Source: Hordeum vulgare subsp. vulgare (taxonomy: Eukaryota > Streptophyta > Magnoliopsida > Poales > Poaceae). From it: 64,000 nt of DNA. The translations under genes were made by a program, and so were the position numbers. Below, piece by piece: positions 34,122-45,660 of the stretch. Each line of letters starts with the position of its first letter. Within the stretch, counting starts at the first letter, position 1. The DNA is taken from NCBI RefSeq assembly GCF_904849725.1, contig NC_058524.1, positions 549,695,763-549,759,762 on the forward strand. The letters run 5' to 3'. The notes under the pieces are model-generated. The model was not told the origin of the DNA. It made no database searches and saw only the letters and a program-made list of their open reading frames with translations.

Positions 34122-35902
34122 TGTTGGATAACGTAGCAAAATAAAAAAAATTCCTACGCCATCAAGGATATTCCTATGTAGAAACCAACAACAAGAGAGG
34201 GGTGAGAGCATCTTCATGCCTTTCAAGATCGCTAAGCGGAAGTGTTGCTAGAACGCGGTTGATGGAGTCGTACTCGATGCGATCCTAATCGCGGCGTGAT
34301 TCCGATCTAGTGCCGAACCACAACACCTCCGCGTTCAACACACGTGGAGCCCGATGACGTCTCCCGCGCCTTGAACCAGCAAGGAGGAGGGAGAGGTTGG
34401 GGAAGAACTCCAGCAGCACAACGGCGTGGTGGCGTGGAGTAGCGAGGTCTCCCGGCAGGGCTTCGCCAAGCACCTAGGGAGATGAGGAGGAAGAAGAACA
34501 CGGCTACACCGAGAGAGAGATGGAAAACCGTATCTCCAATGGCCAAAACCAGCGATATACATAGGGGGAAGGGTAGGAGGGCGCAGCCCTTAGGGTTCCC
34601 ACCCCTAAGGGTGCGAAAGCCCTCTCAGATGGGCGGTGGGGCGGCGGCCAGGGCACGAGAGGGGGTGGCGCACCCCCTCGTGGGCCTTAGGCCCACCTGC
34701 GCCAGGGTTTGCCCCTCTCTCCACCTCCTGTGCCTTGGGCCTCTATGTGGGAGGCGCACCAGCCTACTTTGGGCTGGTTGCCCTCCACCTTTTGGCCCAC
34801 GCTACCTCTTGGGGCTGGTGGCCCCTCCCGGTGGACCCCCGGAACCATTTCCGGTGGTCCCGGTAGTCTCGGTACGCTACCGGTGACGCCCAAAACATTT
34901 CCGGTGTCCAAACCCATCCATCCTATATATCAATCTTTACCTCCGGACCATTTCGGAGCTCCTCATGACGTCCGGGATCTCATCCGGGACTCCGAACAAC
35001 TTTTGGTAACCTCGTATAACAATTCCCTATAACCCTAGAGTCATCGAACCTTAAGTGTGTAGACCCTACGGGTTCAGGAAAGAGACAGACATGACCGAGA
35101 CACCTCTTCGGCCAATAACCATCAGCGGGGTCTGGATACCCATGGTGGCTCCCACTTGCTCCACGATGATCTCGCCGGATAAACCACGATGTCAAGGATT
35201 CAATCAGTCCCGTATACGATTCCCTTTGTCTACCGGTATAGAACTTGCCCGAGATTCGATCGTCGATATCTCCATACCTTGTTTAATCTCGTTACCGGCA
35301 AGTATCTTTACTCGTTCCGTATCACATCATCCCGTGACTAACTCCTTAGTCACATTGAGCTCATTGTGATGATGTTCTACCGAGTGGGCCCAGAGATACC
35401 TCTCTGTCAAACGGAGTGACAATCCCGATCTCGATTCGTACCAACTGAACACATACTTTCGGAGGTACCCGCAGTGCACCTTTATAGTCACCCAGTTACG
35501 TTGTGAAGTTTGATACACCAAAAGCACTCCTACGGTATCTGGGAGTTGCAAAATCTCACGGTCGAAGGAAAAGACACTTTGACATTATAAAAGCTTTAGC
35601 GTACGAACAACACGATCTAGCGCTATGCTCAGGATTGTGTCTTGTCCATCACATCATTCTTCTAATGATGTGATCCCGTTATCAATGACATCCAATGTCC
35701 ATGATCAGGAAACCATGATTATCTATTGATCAACGAGCTAGCCAACTAGAGGCTTGCTAGGGACACATTGTGATCTATTTATTCACACATGTATTACTCT
35801 TTCCTGTTAATACAATTATAGCATGAACACTAGATGATTATCATGAACAAGGAAATATGATAATAACCACTTTATTATTGCCTCTAGGGCATATTTCCAA
35901 CA
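34122..35902 (-). repeat. 3' LTR of element G, 1781 bp
   Basis: The + strand runs from TGTTGGATAACGTAGC to CTAGGGCATATTTCCAACA, the inverted form of BARE/Angela/WIS LTRs. It resembles the LTR of element F (57438-59222) over its whole length with clear divergence. Confidence 0.88.
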
Positions 35903-35922
35903 GTCCCCACTTGCACTAGAGT
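35903..35922 (-). promoter_or_regulatory. Polypurine tract of element G
   Basis: On the - strand GTGCAAGTGGGGAC directly precedes the LTR start TGTTGGAAATATG. The matching tract of element F reads AGTGGGAGAC. Confidence 0.8.
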
Positions 35923-35942
35923 AAATAATCTAGTTACATTGT

Positions 35943-37661
35943 GATGAATCGAACACCCATAGCATGGTGGTGTTGATCATGTTTTGCTCGTGGAAGAGGT
36001 TTAGTCAATGGGTCTGCAATATTCAGATCCGTGTGTACTTTACAAATATCTATTACTCCCCTCTAGACCTTGTCCTGGATGGAGTTGTAGCGGCGTTGGA
36101 TGTGCTTGGTCTTCCTGTGAAATCTGGGCTCCTTGGCTATGGCAATGGCTCCAGTGTTATCACATAAGAGTGTCATCGGACCTGACGCACTTGGAACCAC
36201 TCCAAGGTCGGTGATGAACTCCTTCATCCAGATCCCTTCATGAGCCGCTTCCGAAGCAGCTATGTACTCCGCTTCACATGTCGATGCTGCCACGACCCCT
36301 TGCTTGCTGCTGCACCAGCTCACTGCCCCACCATTCAGAACATACACATATCCGGTTTGTGAATTAGAGTCATCCGGATCTGTGCCAAAGCTAGCATCGG
36401 TGTAACCCTTTACGACGAGCTCTTCGGCACCTCCATATACGAGAAACATCTCCTTAGTCCTTTTTAGGTACTTAAGGATATTCTTGACCGTTGTCCAGTG
36501 TTCCATACCAGGATCACTTTGGTACCGACGTACCAAACTTATGGCAAGGTTTATATCAGGTCTGGTACACAACATGGCATACATTAGAGAGCCCACGGCT
36601 GAAGCGTAGGGGATAGTACTCATCTTCTCTCTATCTGCTGCCATGGTCGGCGACTCAGTCTTACTCAGTCTCATACCTTGCAAAACTGGCAAGAACCCCT
36701 TCTTCGACTTTTCCATATTGAACTTCTTCAATATCTTGTCAATGTATGTACTTTGTGAAAGACCTATGAGGCGTCTCGATCTATCTCAATAGATCTTGAT
36801 GCTTAATATGTATGCAGCTTCTCCAAGGTCGTTCATTGAAAAACTCTTATTCAAGTAGGCCTTTATGCTCTCCAATAACTCTATATCATTTCCCATCAAT
36901 AATATGTCATCCACATATAGTATGAGAAAAGCTACAGAGCTCCCACTCACTTTCCTGTACGGACAGGTTTCTCTATAAACCTGTATGAACCTAAACGCTT
37001 TAACCACCTCATTAAAGCAAATGTTACAACTCCGAGATGCTTGCACCAGCCCATAGATGGAGCGCTGGAGCTTGCATACCTTGTTAGCACTCTTGGGATC
37101 GAGAAAACCGTCCGGTTGCATCATATACAACTCTTCCTTAAGATACCCGTTAAGGAACGCTGTTTTGATATCCATTTGCCAAATTTCATAATCATGAAAA
37201 GCAGCAATTGCTAACATGATTCGGACTGACTTAAGCTTCGCTACGGGAGAGAAAGTCTCATCATAGTCAACTCCTTGAATTTGTCGAAAACCCTTTGCGA
37301 CAAGTCGAGCTTTATAAACTATCACTTTACCATTCGCGTCAGTCTTCTTCTTAAAGATCCATTTATTTTCTATGCCTCGCCGATCATCGGACAAGTCCAC
37401 CAAAGTCCATACTTTGTTCTCATACATGGATCCTATCTCGGATTTTATGGCCTCAAGCCATTTGTTGGAATCCGGGACCGCCATCGCTTCTTCATAGATC
37501 GAAGGTTCACCATTGTCTAACAACATGATCTCCATCACAGGGTTGTCGTACCACTCTTGTGCGGAGCGTACCCTTGTGGACCTTCGAGGCTCAGTAGCAA
37601 CTTGATCCGAAGTATCATGATCACCAACATTAACTTCCTCTTCAGTTGGTGTAGGTGCCAC
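35943..37661 (-). pseudogene. Reverse transcriptase and RNase H of element G
   Basis: The frame holds the Copia RT (WIFKKKTDANGKVIVYKARL, VDYDETFSPVAKLKSVRIML, KTAFLNGYLKEELYMMQPDG, FLILYVDDILLMGN with the YVDD catalytic motif) and RNase H (GYTDASFGTDPDDSNSQTGY, CEAEYIAASEAAHE, LLCDNTGAIAIA). The acidic catalytic residues are present. Stops interrupt it at 36786-36788 (TGA) and 36063-36065 (TAG). After the second stop the frame continues to the usual C-terminus (DICKVHTDLN ... MGVRFITM). All parts are in the same frame as gag. Copy F shows sense codons at the same positions. Confidence 0.9.
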
Positions 37662-38560
37662 AGGAACAATTTCCCGCGCTGCACTACTCTCCGGTTCGAG
37701 AGGAGGTACAACTACCTCATCAAGTTCTACTTTCCTCCCACTTACTTCTTTCGGGAGAAACTCTTTCTCTAGGAAGGATCCGTTCTTGGCAACAATGATT
37801 TTACCTTCGGATCAAAGATAGAAGGTATACCCAATAGTTTCCTTAGGGTTTCCTATGAATATGCATTTCTACGCTTTGGGTTCGAGCTTTTCTGGTTGAA
37901 GTTTCTTCACATAAGCATCGCAGCCCCAAACTTTTAGAAACGACAACTTAGGTTTCTTGCCAAACCATAATTCATACGGTGTCGTCTCAACGGATTTAGA
38001 CGGTGCCCTATTTAAAGTGAATGCTGCAGTTTCCAAAGCGTATCCCCAAAATGATAGCGGTAAGTCGGTAAGAGACATCATAGATCACACCATATCTAAT
38101 AAAGTGCGATTATGACGTTCAGACACTCCATTACGTTGCGGCGTGCGAGGCGGCGTAAGTTGTGAAACAATTCCACATTTCCTTAGGTATGTGCCAAACT
38201 CGTGACTCAAATATTCTCCTCCACGATCAGATCATAGACACTTTATTTTCTTGTCGCGTTGATTCTCAACCTCACTCTGAAATTCTTTGAACTTTTCAAA
38301 TGTTTCAGACTTGTGTTTCATTAAGAAGATATATCCATACCTACTCAAATCATCAGTGAGAGTGAGAACATAACGATAGCCACCGCGAGCTTCAACATTC
38401 ATTGGACAGCATACATCAGTATGTATTATTTCCAATAAGTCGGTTGCTCGCTCCATTACTCCTGAGAACGGAGTCTTGGTTATCTTGCCCATGAGGCACG
38501 GTTCGCATGTGTCAAATGATTCAAAATCAAGAGACTCCAATAGTCCATCAGTATGGAGCT
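37662..38560 (-). pseudogene. Integrase of element G
   Basis: The pre-integrase zinc region (HCRLGHIGVKRMKKLH ... CEPCLMGK) precedes the catalytic core with its first Asp in IIHTDV. A TGA at 38232-38234 replaces the Arg codon of the RSDRGGEY motif (CGG in copy F). Further stops lie at about 38085 (TGA where F has CGA), 37869 (TAG) and 37812 (TGA). The C-terminal part reads LPLSFWGYALETAAFTLNRA and VWGCDAYVKKLQP. No frameshift is seen. Confidence 0.88.
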
Positions 38561-39424
38561 TCTTCATGCGTTTGACACCGATATGACCAAGGCGGCAGTG
38601 CCCCAAGTATGTGGGACTATCATTATCAACTTTGCATCTTTTGGTACTCACACTATGAATATGCGTAACATCACGATCGAGAGTCATTAGGAATAAACCA
38701 TTCACCAGTGGAGCATGACCATAGAACATATCAATCATATAAACAGAACAACCATTATTCTCGGACTTAAATGAGTAGCCGTCTTGCATTAAGCAAGACC
38801 CCGATACAATGTTCATGCTCAAAGCTGGTACTAAATAACAATTATTAAGGTTTAAAACTAATCCAGAAGGTAGATGTAGAGGTAGTGTGCCGACGGCGAT
38901 CACATCGACCTTGGAACCATTCCATACGCGCATCGTCACCTCGTCCCTAGCCAGCCACCGCTTATTTCGCAGTTCCTGCTTTGAGTTGCAAATGTGAGCA
39001 ACAACACCGGTATCAAATACCCAGGAGCTACTACGAGCGCTGGTAAGGTAGACATCAATAACATGTATATCATATATACCTTTAACATTGCCGGCCTTCT
39101 TATCCGCTAAGTACTTGGGGCTGTTCCCCTTCCAGTGACCGGTTCCCTTACAGTAGTAGCACTCAGTCTCAGGCTTGGGTCCATTTTTCTTCTTCTTCCC
39201 GGCAACTTGCTTACCAGGCGCGGCAAGAGCTTTGCCGTCTTTCTTGAAGCTTTTCTTACCCTTGCCCTTCTTGAAACTGGTGGTCTTATTGACCATCAAC
39301 AATTGATGCTCTTTCTTGATTTCTACGTCTGTAGATTTGAGCATCGAGTACAACTCAGGAATGGTCTTATCCATCCCTTGCATGTTGTAATTCAGCACAA
39401 AACCCTTGTGGCTTGGTGGGAGAG
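38561..39424 (-). pseudogene. gag C-terminus and protease of element G, cut by element E
   Basis: The frame includes the gag tail (LMVNKTTSFKKGKGKKSFKK), a zinc knuckle CYYCKGTGHWKGNSP whose final Cys is replaced by Ser, and the protease motif WVFDTGVVAHIC with the catalytic D-T-G intact. The N-terminal two thirds of gag are missing because element E inserted at 39424/39425. Confidence 0.9.
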
Positions 39425-39980
39425 TGATGGGGTTATAGTCCTAGGGTAGGGTCATAGGCCTGCCCTGAAGGTCCTACCCAAGGACTACCCCTCATAAGGG
39501 ACAAGGCCCTTAGTCAGTTCTGACTGAACTAAGGAGTTCCCATCATCCAGTCGGTACCGATCCTCGATCATCCAGTCGGAGACTAGCATTCGGAGTATAT
39601 CAAACTAACCGACTGGATTCCACTCTGTGCATCGTAACCCCCCTGGAGGGAAACGATCATACGTTTCCATGTGCCTTTATTAGCATTTAAAACGTACGTT
39701 ACCTGTAACGTAGGCATTTAATCGCCACTACTCCACCCCTGTGCACCGGACCGTTGTGGAGGGCAACGCACTCTATATAAGCCACCCTCCCCCACTGGTG
39801 CAGGGGTTAGCAATTCACTGTATTCTATATTCCATTCGACAACAAGCTCCCAAAGCACTGAGACGTAGGGCTATTACCTCCACCGCAGAGGGGCCTGAAC
39901 TCATACAACCTCGCCGTAGCTAAGGCTCTGCCCATCCTTTCGTATGCTACACATCTACTGTCAGATTTATACGCACGACA
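39425..39980 (+). repeat. 5' LTR of element E, 556 bp
   Basis: It runs from TGATGGGGTTATAGTCC to TACGCACGACA, directly followed by a PBS. A TATATAA box at 39774-39780 reads forward. Only one copy is in the window, so the left end rests on the TG start and the break in element G's gag. Confidence 0.82.
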
Positions 39981-39999
39981 GTTGGCGCCCACCTCGGGG
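39981..39999 (+). promoter_or_regulatory. Primer-binding site of element E
   Basis: GTTGGCGCCCACCTCGGGG begins at the LTR end. Element D has the nearly identical GTTGGCGCCCACCATGGGG, the PBS form common in Tat-type elements. Confidence 0.85.
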
Positions 40000-40047
40000 C
40001 AGGCGTCTAAGCGACTTCCGGCGAGTTTGCGACTACATCATTTCGTC

Positions 40048-41911
40048 ATGTCTTTCGGTGGAGATTCGAGCACGGGTCACGAGATCCTCTTCGGCGCTCT
40101 CTCCTTCATCGTCGACGATTCGGCATGGCTTCAGGACGCTCCTCTCGACATCGAGGCGCGTCCCCACCGCGGGGCTACGCACTTCCGTGCCGGCGCCCGC
40201 GGCATTCTTCTTATCCAGCAGTCGGCTCCGGTGCAGGCCTACACCGCCGTCACACGCCGCAACAAGCGGTCCCGCCGTCCGCGGCTCCAGCGTCGGGTGC
40301 AACACGCCCAGGCGCGCCAGAACGCATCTTCGCAAGTGGCGGTCCTAGAGTCGGTTGTGGTTGCCCCGCCGTCCCCGTGCACGGACTCGGTTCCGACTGA
40401 GTTTCCGTCCGAGTACGCGGGTCGCGGGCCTGCAGCAGAAGTACACATGGCCAACTCCCATGAAGATCCCCATCAAGCTGGCCGGAACGAGCACGAGATC
40501 GACGAAACGTCTGACGCGCGTCGTCCGCCTCGCCGTTCTGCCAGTCGGCACACTCGGCGGAGCAACGTGGAGTTGTTCCGCACACCCATCCTCAACTTGG
40601 CTGCGGCTGCCAAGATAGCCGATTCCCTTCAGCCGACTGATTCAGAGGCTGGCACGGGGATCGAGCAAATCCGCGCCCTGTTGCACACGGCGCAGCAGCA
40701 AAATTCGGCGGTCTCCCAGTCGCACAACAGGATCCACAATAGTTCTGTTCATGTGAATACGCATCGGTCAGTTCACAGCCCTGGTTCTCATCAGCGACAC
40801 AGGGGAGGCAGCCGTTCCATGAATCAAGAAGATCGTCGCCGTTCACGCACCCCTCCGCGGGGTGGGCCCTACGGGCCCCGACATCATGATGATCGGCGTT
40901 CAGTCGGTGACACTTACGACCCAAGGCCCGACGCGAGAGGGCATATCGCCCAGCGAAGGGTCGACAGGGGCCGAGCCCACCGCGATGGTTACGATATTGA
41001 CCGTCCTAGTGGAAGCAGGACCATCGTCTCTGGCCCCGAGTGTTTCAGTCGAGCCATCCGTTTAGCTGACATCCCTCCGAACTTCCGATTGGCGACGGGA
41101 ATCAGCAAATTTACAGGAGAGTCCAAGCCAGAAACGTGGCTGGATGATTACCGAGTGGCGGTCCAGATCGGAGGAGGAGATGAGCATGTCGCCATGAAGC
41201 ACCTCCCTCTGATGCTCGACGGCTCGGCGCGAGCATGGCTGAACCAGTTGGCCCCCTCAAGCATCTACAGCTGGGCAGACCTGGCCCGAGTGTTCATCAG
41301 GACCTTCGAAGGGACGTGCAAGCGCCCTGTTGACCTCGTGAAGCTCCAGCATTGCGTCCAGGAGTAGAATGAGCCCCTGCGTGATTTCATTCAGCGTTGA
41401 ACAACCCTCTACCACACGGTGGAGAACGTCACAAAGCATCAAGCAGTCTGCGCTTTCAAGGCAGGCGTGCGGTACAGGGATCTGTACCTGAAGTTCGGAC
41501 GAACAGGCGACATCTCCATGAGCAAGATGATGGAGATAGCGGCACACTATGCAAATGGCGAAGAAGAGGACCGCATCCGAAGCGGCAAGCACAAAACAGT
41601 CGCCGATGGAGATGGGAGTAACACTCGGAAGCAGAAGCAGAAAGCTCCGACCACTCCGCAGGCAAAAGCTGTAGCTGTAACCAATGCCAAGTTCAAGGGC
41701 AAAGGAAAGGCTCAGTTCACCCCCAAGAAGAAGCAGTTCAATAACCCCAACCTGGACCAACCATGTCCGATTCATACGAAGACGGATAAAGAGGGCAACC
41801 CCATATATCCGAAGCATACCACTCGACAGTGTCGCCTCCTGATCCAGGGGTTCGGCGAAGGGCAACCGAGTGAAAAGGACAATGAATAGGATGAGGAGGA
41901 TAAGGAGGATC
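40048..41911 (+). pseudogene. gag of element E
   Basis: From ATG at 40048 (MSFGGDSSTGHEI) the frame is rich in Arg, Ser and Pro. It then enters the retrotransposon gag core near 41080-41340 (ISKFTGESKPETWLDDYRVA, MLDGSARAWLNQLAP, FEGTCKRPVDLVKLQHCVQE). It continues through a Cys/His segment (CPIHTKTDKEG ... YPKHTTRQC) near 41760-41830. Stops occur at 41365 (TAG), 41398 (TGA) and 41887 (TAG). The frame is cut at 41911 by element D and resumes in phase at 54975 with PFPQVHATLM. Confidence 0.85.
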
Positions 41912-42399
41912 TGTTGGGGATATTGCCTGTTAAGTGACCCGCCGAATATGGGCCGGGTTACTGTTAAGGCGATTCATCCTTCATGGCTAGTTGGGCCTCA
42001 GCCTGGGCGGTTCCAAGTCGCAGGTTGGTTATGACTTACGGAAGGACTCTGAGTTTTGCAAGACGGCGACTTAGAGACCGCGATGGTCACGGTTTGTAAA
42101 GAGGAAGGGACTCTTGTAAACCCTAAGGCTTCGACCTATATATAAAGGCGAGTCTGGAGGGGGAGAGGTCAGGTTGGAAATCATCGAGTGCTAGGTTAGG
42201 GCGAGTTACGCCTTCCTTGTAATCGAATCCACATCAATACACACAAAGCAGGACGTAGGCTATTACCTCTTGTCGAGGGGCCGAACCTGGGTAAATCGCC
42301 GTGTCTCTCCCGCTTAACCCCTTTGAGTCGCCACCAAGGTGCGATGGCTCCAGTACTAAGTCCTTTCACGAGGACATCTGCCGTGACAAAACCACGACA
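41912..42399 (+). repeat. 5' LTR of element D
   Basis: It runs from TGTTGGGGATATTGCC to AAACCACGACA. A TATATATAAA box lies at 42137-42146. Confidence 0.96.
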
Positions 42400-42418
42400 G
42401 TTGGCGCCCACCATGGGG
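42400..42418 (+). promoter_or_regulatory. Primer-binding site of element D
   Basis: GTTGGCGCCCACCATGGGG begins at the LTR end. The likely gag ATG (42413) lies inside it. Confidence 0.85.
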
Positions 42419-44851
42419 CCTGCGCACGGTGGAGTTGAGTTCTCAAAGGGAGACCTACCAGGGTCTGGGAGTTATGCGGTGGCGCTCATGACTTGGAGCC
42501 GACGCGGCATAGCCTACATCGACAACCGGCGATGGGGACCTGAAGCGAATTCTCTCGAATCAGGCTACAGGGTCCCCTTCGGCAAGATCAACATCTTCAT
42601 CGGCATGATCGGGTCATCCGTTCCTAAGCCGGACACCTCCTCCGACATCGTCGAGCCGGCCAGGTACGTTCATCCAGTCATAACCCAGAATCTGACCCGC
42701 TCGGTCTTTGTGGGTTTCACACAGGGGTCGGAGGAGCCAGAGCGCGCGGCGGCTCAGGAGGTCACCCCCGTCAACTCTGACGACGAGTCATCCATGGGCG
42801 ATTCCGATTCCATCCAGTCCCTCCACGGAGACGGTCTTGGGGGCTTATCATTGGCCATGGATCCGGAAATCCTCGATCGAACCCGCCGCCAGATCGCCAT
42901 CTACATGGCTGGGGCGACTCAACCCGCACCGAACCCCGCCGGGGGCGATGGAACCGGCGGGACGTCCAGAAGTGCGTCAGCAGTCCTAGTGGATTTAGCG
43001 GCAGAAATCACAAGACTAATGTCAACCCCCCTCACGCCAGAGAACCAAGAAGAGATAAATGCGGAGATAGCAAAACTGAGGGAGGCGGTGGCAAAGGCCC
43101 ATCAGGATGCTGAGACGGAGTCCGCCAGGATGGAAACTCGACAGGCCCAGATTACGGCCGAAAGGATGCGGTTGAACACCGACAATTGGTGGCTCGAAAG
43201 ACAGCAGCGTGCATCCGACGCCGTCCATCAGCGGAGGCACCAGGGACGCCTGCCCCATGGTCTCAATCCGACTCGCCTGTTCGACACTCCCCAAACGCCC
43301 GGGATGGGAGCCGCTCCAGCAGGAGGGATGGGCCGCCCTCCTAACCCGCCGATTCAGCCGACTGAGGGTCAAATCCCTCGTTTCCGTACCCCCCGAGGCC
43401 ACTTCTCTAACCCGGTGGATAACGTGCTTGCCGCAACTCGCCATCTGGAGTCCCTCCCGATCCACGGCAACACCCCAGCTGAGATCGAAGCAAGGAACGC
43501 CATTGAGATGTTGAAAACGGCGATGGTCCAAAACGCGCAGTTCTCACACAGCCCCGAACGGCTACACTCCACCCCCCAGGCAAGCTATACCAGGGGTTGG
43601 CCGGAAGATCAGCCAGCCGTAAACAGCGCCCCGCGACACCTCCCGCAGGACAACTCGCCCGAGCGGAACCCGCCGGGCGGAGGTCCACCCAACACTCAAG
43701 AGGCTCAAACTCCTCCCGCGGGGACCGGAGGGCGAGTTGGGGTGCCCTGCTTGTCCCTGGCCCTTCGAAACGAAGGAATGCCCAAGGACTTCAAAGGACC
43801 AAGAAAGGTGCCTAATTACACACCAGACCTCGAACCAACATCTTGGATCGAGGGCTATGAGATCGCCATGGACATGCTTGACTTAAACGAGGCGGTTTGC
43901 GCCAGATATTTCACCATGATGCTTGAGGGATCGGCACGCACTTGGTTGAAGAACTTACCTCCCAATTCTATCCAGTCCTGGGCCAAGTTAAAGGAACGTT
44001 TCATCAAAAACTTCCGGGGAACCTGCAAACGACCGATGACAATCGTCGACATACAACACTGCGTGCAATGCCCGGATGAGTCGGCGCATCATTGGTCGCG
44101 GCGAGTCGCGGAAATTATCCATTCATCGGATGGCATCACGGCAGCACAAGCTGTGCTTATCCTCGAGCACAACTGCCACTACGAACCGCTGGTCCAGAAG
44201 CTGGGGCGACTCAAACGGAAAGTTCAGGATATGGGCGAGCTGATGGATACCCTCACTAGGTACGCCGAAGCCGATGATACCAAGGATCCCGGCGAGGATG
44301 GTAAGGGTAACTCGCCCAAGAAAGGCGATTCAACGAATAAGCATACCCGCCTCCAAGGCCGCAACCGTCATAACCAGGGGATCAACGGCAAGCGTAGGCC
44401 GCATGAGGAGCCCTCGGATCTGGTTGCCAACACCAACGCCAATGACGGCAAAAAGAAGAATCGAGGCTTCGGCGGAAAAAGACCGCGTAACTACGAAGAG
44501 CTGCTCAAAGGCCCTTGCCGGCACCACGCCACGGCCGACGGCCCAGCGGGCCACTCCTGGGAGAACTGCTTCGTGATGCGGGAATTTTGGGCCGAGGCGA
44601 TCAAGAAGAGCCAGAGCGAAGACCCGAACCGTCGCCAAGACCAACTCGCCGCGCCCAACCAAAGGCACAACCCCTTCGGCGGTTTTCCCGAACAAGAGGC
44701 TCAGGGGGGGCCGCAGCCAGGCGGCGGCCAATACCCGGTGCACCACCACCGGCGGTACAACCCGCCAGGAGTCTTCCAGCAGCCACCCCCGCAGGGGCTC
44801 CGCAGGACCAGGATGACCATGGGGGCTTCCGCAACAATCCTAAACAGCTAA
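42413..44851 (+). CDS. gag of element D
   Basis: An open frame of about 812 codons from ATG at 42413; the frame is open further upstream through the LTR, but the first ATG after the LTR is the sensible start. The long N-terminal part is low in recognisable motifs. It includes a charged helical stretch (EIAKLREAVAKAHQDAETES). The gag core is at about residues 470-570 (WIEGYEIAMDMLDL, MLEGSARTWLKNLPP, FRGTCKRPMTIVDIQHCVQC) and a Cys/His segment follows (CRHHATADGPAGHSWENC). It ends at TAA 44849 in a different frame from pol. The reading changes at a G-run at 44794-44797, which fits loss of one G in this copy rather than a programmed slip, since I see no standard slippery heptamer. Confidence 0.85.
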   Translation: MGPAHGGVEFSKGDLPGSGSYAVALMTWSRRGIAYIDNRRWGPEANSLESGYRVPFGKINIFIGMIGSSVPKPDTSSDIVEPARYVHPVITQNLTRSVFVGFTQGSEEPERAAAQEVTPVNSDDESSMGDSDSIQSLHGDGLGGLSLAMDPEILDRTRRQIAIYMAGATQPAPNPAGGDGTGGTSRSASAVLVDLAAEITRLMSTPLTPENQEEINAEIAKLREAVAKAHQDAETESARMETRQAQITAERMRLNTDNWWLERQQRASDAVHQRRHQGRLPHGLNPTRLFDTPQTPGMGAAPAGGMGRPPNPPIQPTEGQIPRFRTPRGHFSNPVDNVLAATRHLESLPIHGNTPAEIEARNAIEMLKTAMVQNAQFSHSPERLHSTPQASYTRGWPEDQPAVNSAPRHLPQDNSPERNPPGGGPPNTQEAQTPPAGTGGRVGVPCLSLALRNEGMPKDFKGPRKVPNYTPDLEPTSWIEGYEIAMDMLDLNEAVCARYFTMMLEGSARTWLKNLPPNSIQSWAKLKERFIKNFRGTCKRPMTIVDIQHCVQCPDESAHHWSRRVAEIIHSSDGITAAQAVLILEHNCHYEPLVQKLGRLKRKVQDMGELMDTLTRYAEADDTKDPGEDGKGNSPKKGDSTNKHTRLQGRNRHNQGINGKRRPHEEPSDLVANTNANDGKKKNRGFGGKRPRNYEELLKGPCRHHATADGPAGHSWENCFVMREFWAEAIKKSQSEDPNRRQDQLAAPNQRHNPFGGFPEQEAQGGPQPGGGQYPVHHHRRYNPPGVFQQPPPQGLRRTRMTMGASATILNS

Positions 44852-45660
44852 GTAATGGGCAATACCATGTTTTCACCACTAATGCTTGCAGACGTGATAA
44901 AAAGGTAAATCACCGGGCGTACAGCGTAATTGAGCCGGCCGTTCCCAGATATCTCCACTGGTCCGAACAGACCATAACATGGAGCAGAGAGGATCACCCG
45001 CCGAGAATAGATAACCCGGGCGACCTGGCCTTGGTCGTGTCTCCCCAAGTGGCGGGCTACACTCTATCGAAAGTATTGATGGACGGCGGCAGCAGCATTA
45101 ATATCCTATACTTCGACACCTTCCGGAGGATGAATCTATTAGAGAAAGACTTGATGCCTTCAACCACAGTTTTCCACGGCATCGCCCCGGGCAAATCCGC
45201 ATATCCGATTGGCCGGGTCAGGCTCTCAGTAGCGTTTGGAACTGCACAGAACTACAGGTTGGAGTCTCTGGTCTTCGAGGTGGTCAAATTAAAAAGCCCG
45301 TACCACGCACTGTTCGGACGACCGGCTTACGCTCGCTTCATGGCCTGCCCGTGCTACATCTACCTCAAGCTCAAAATGCCTGGTCCTAAAGGGCCCATCA
45401 CGGTCGACGGAGATAGAAGGATTGCAAAGGAGTGTGAGGAAGGAGACGCGGCCTACGCGGAAGTCGCCTGCGCGGCGAAAGAGCTCAAAAATCACCGGGC
45501 CAATGTAGACCCGGCGGACATGACACCACTCAAGAAACCGACTACAGATTCCGAGTCGCCCCTCAAGTTCAAACCAACGGATGACACGAAGACAGTCGAC
45601 TTCATCCCTGGCGATTCCTCCAAGCAGTTTACCATTGGGACGGGTCTGGACCCCAAATAG
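44795..45660 (+). CDS. Protease region of element D
   Basis: The frame overlapping the gag end continues as NGQYHVFTTNACRRDKK and the protease with catalytic signature VLMDGGSSIN near 45080, then HALFGRPAYARFMACPCYIY. Its homologue in element E has VLMDGGSGLN and HAILGRPAYARFMARSCYIY. It ends at TAG 45658-45660 after LDPK; RT follows in the same frame with no gap, so the TAG is either a loss mutation or a readthrough codon. Confidence 0.85.

Larger units (their letters stand above)
34122..39424 (-). mobile_element. Element G: BARE/Angela-type Copia element, 5' end missing (cut by element E)
   Basis: In - orientation it comprises a 3' LTR (34122-35902), a polypurine tract and gag-pol running in one frame from 39424 down to about 35940, in Copia order (gag, protease, integrase, RT, RNase H). 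Gag is cut at 39424 by element E. The remainder and the 5' LTR would lie right of the window, beyond E and F. Six in-frame stops and no frameshift are present. The left flank (CTTCC, 34117-34121) cannot be matched to its partner. Confidence 0.9.

Noticed and set aside
34482..35032. Open frames within element G's LTR
   Set aside because: They lie in LTR sequence shared with other BARE/Angela copies, which is not known to code for protein.
44785..44851. Programmed -1 frameshift between gag and pol in element D
   Set aside because: No standard slippery heptamer is visible, and a single-base loss in the G-run at 44794-44797 explains the frame change more simply.
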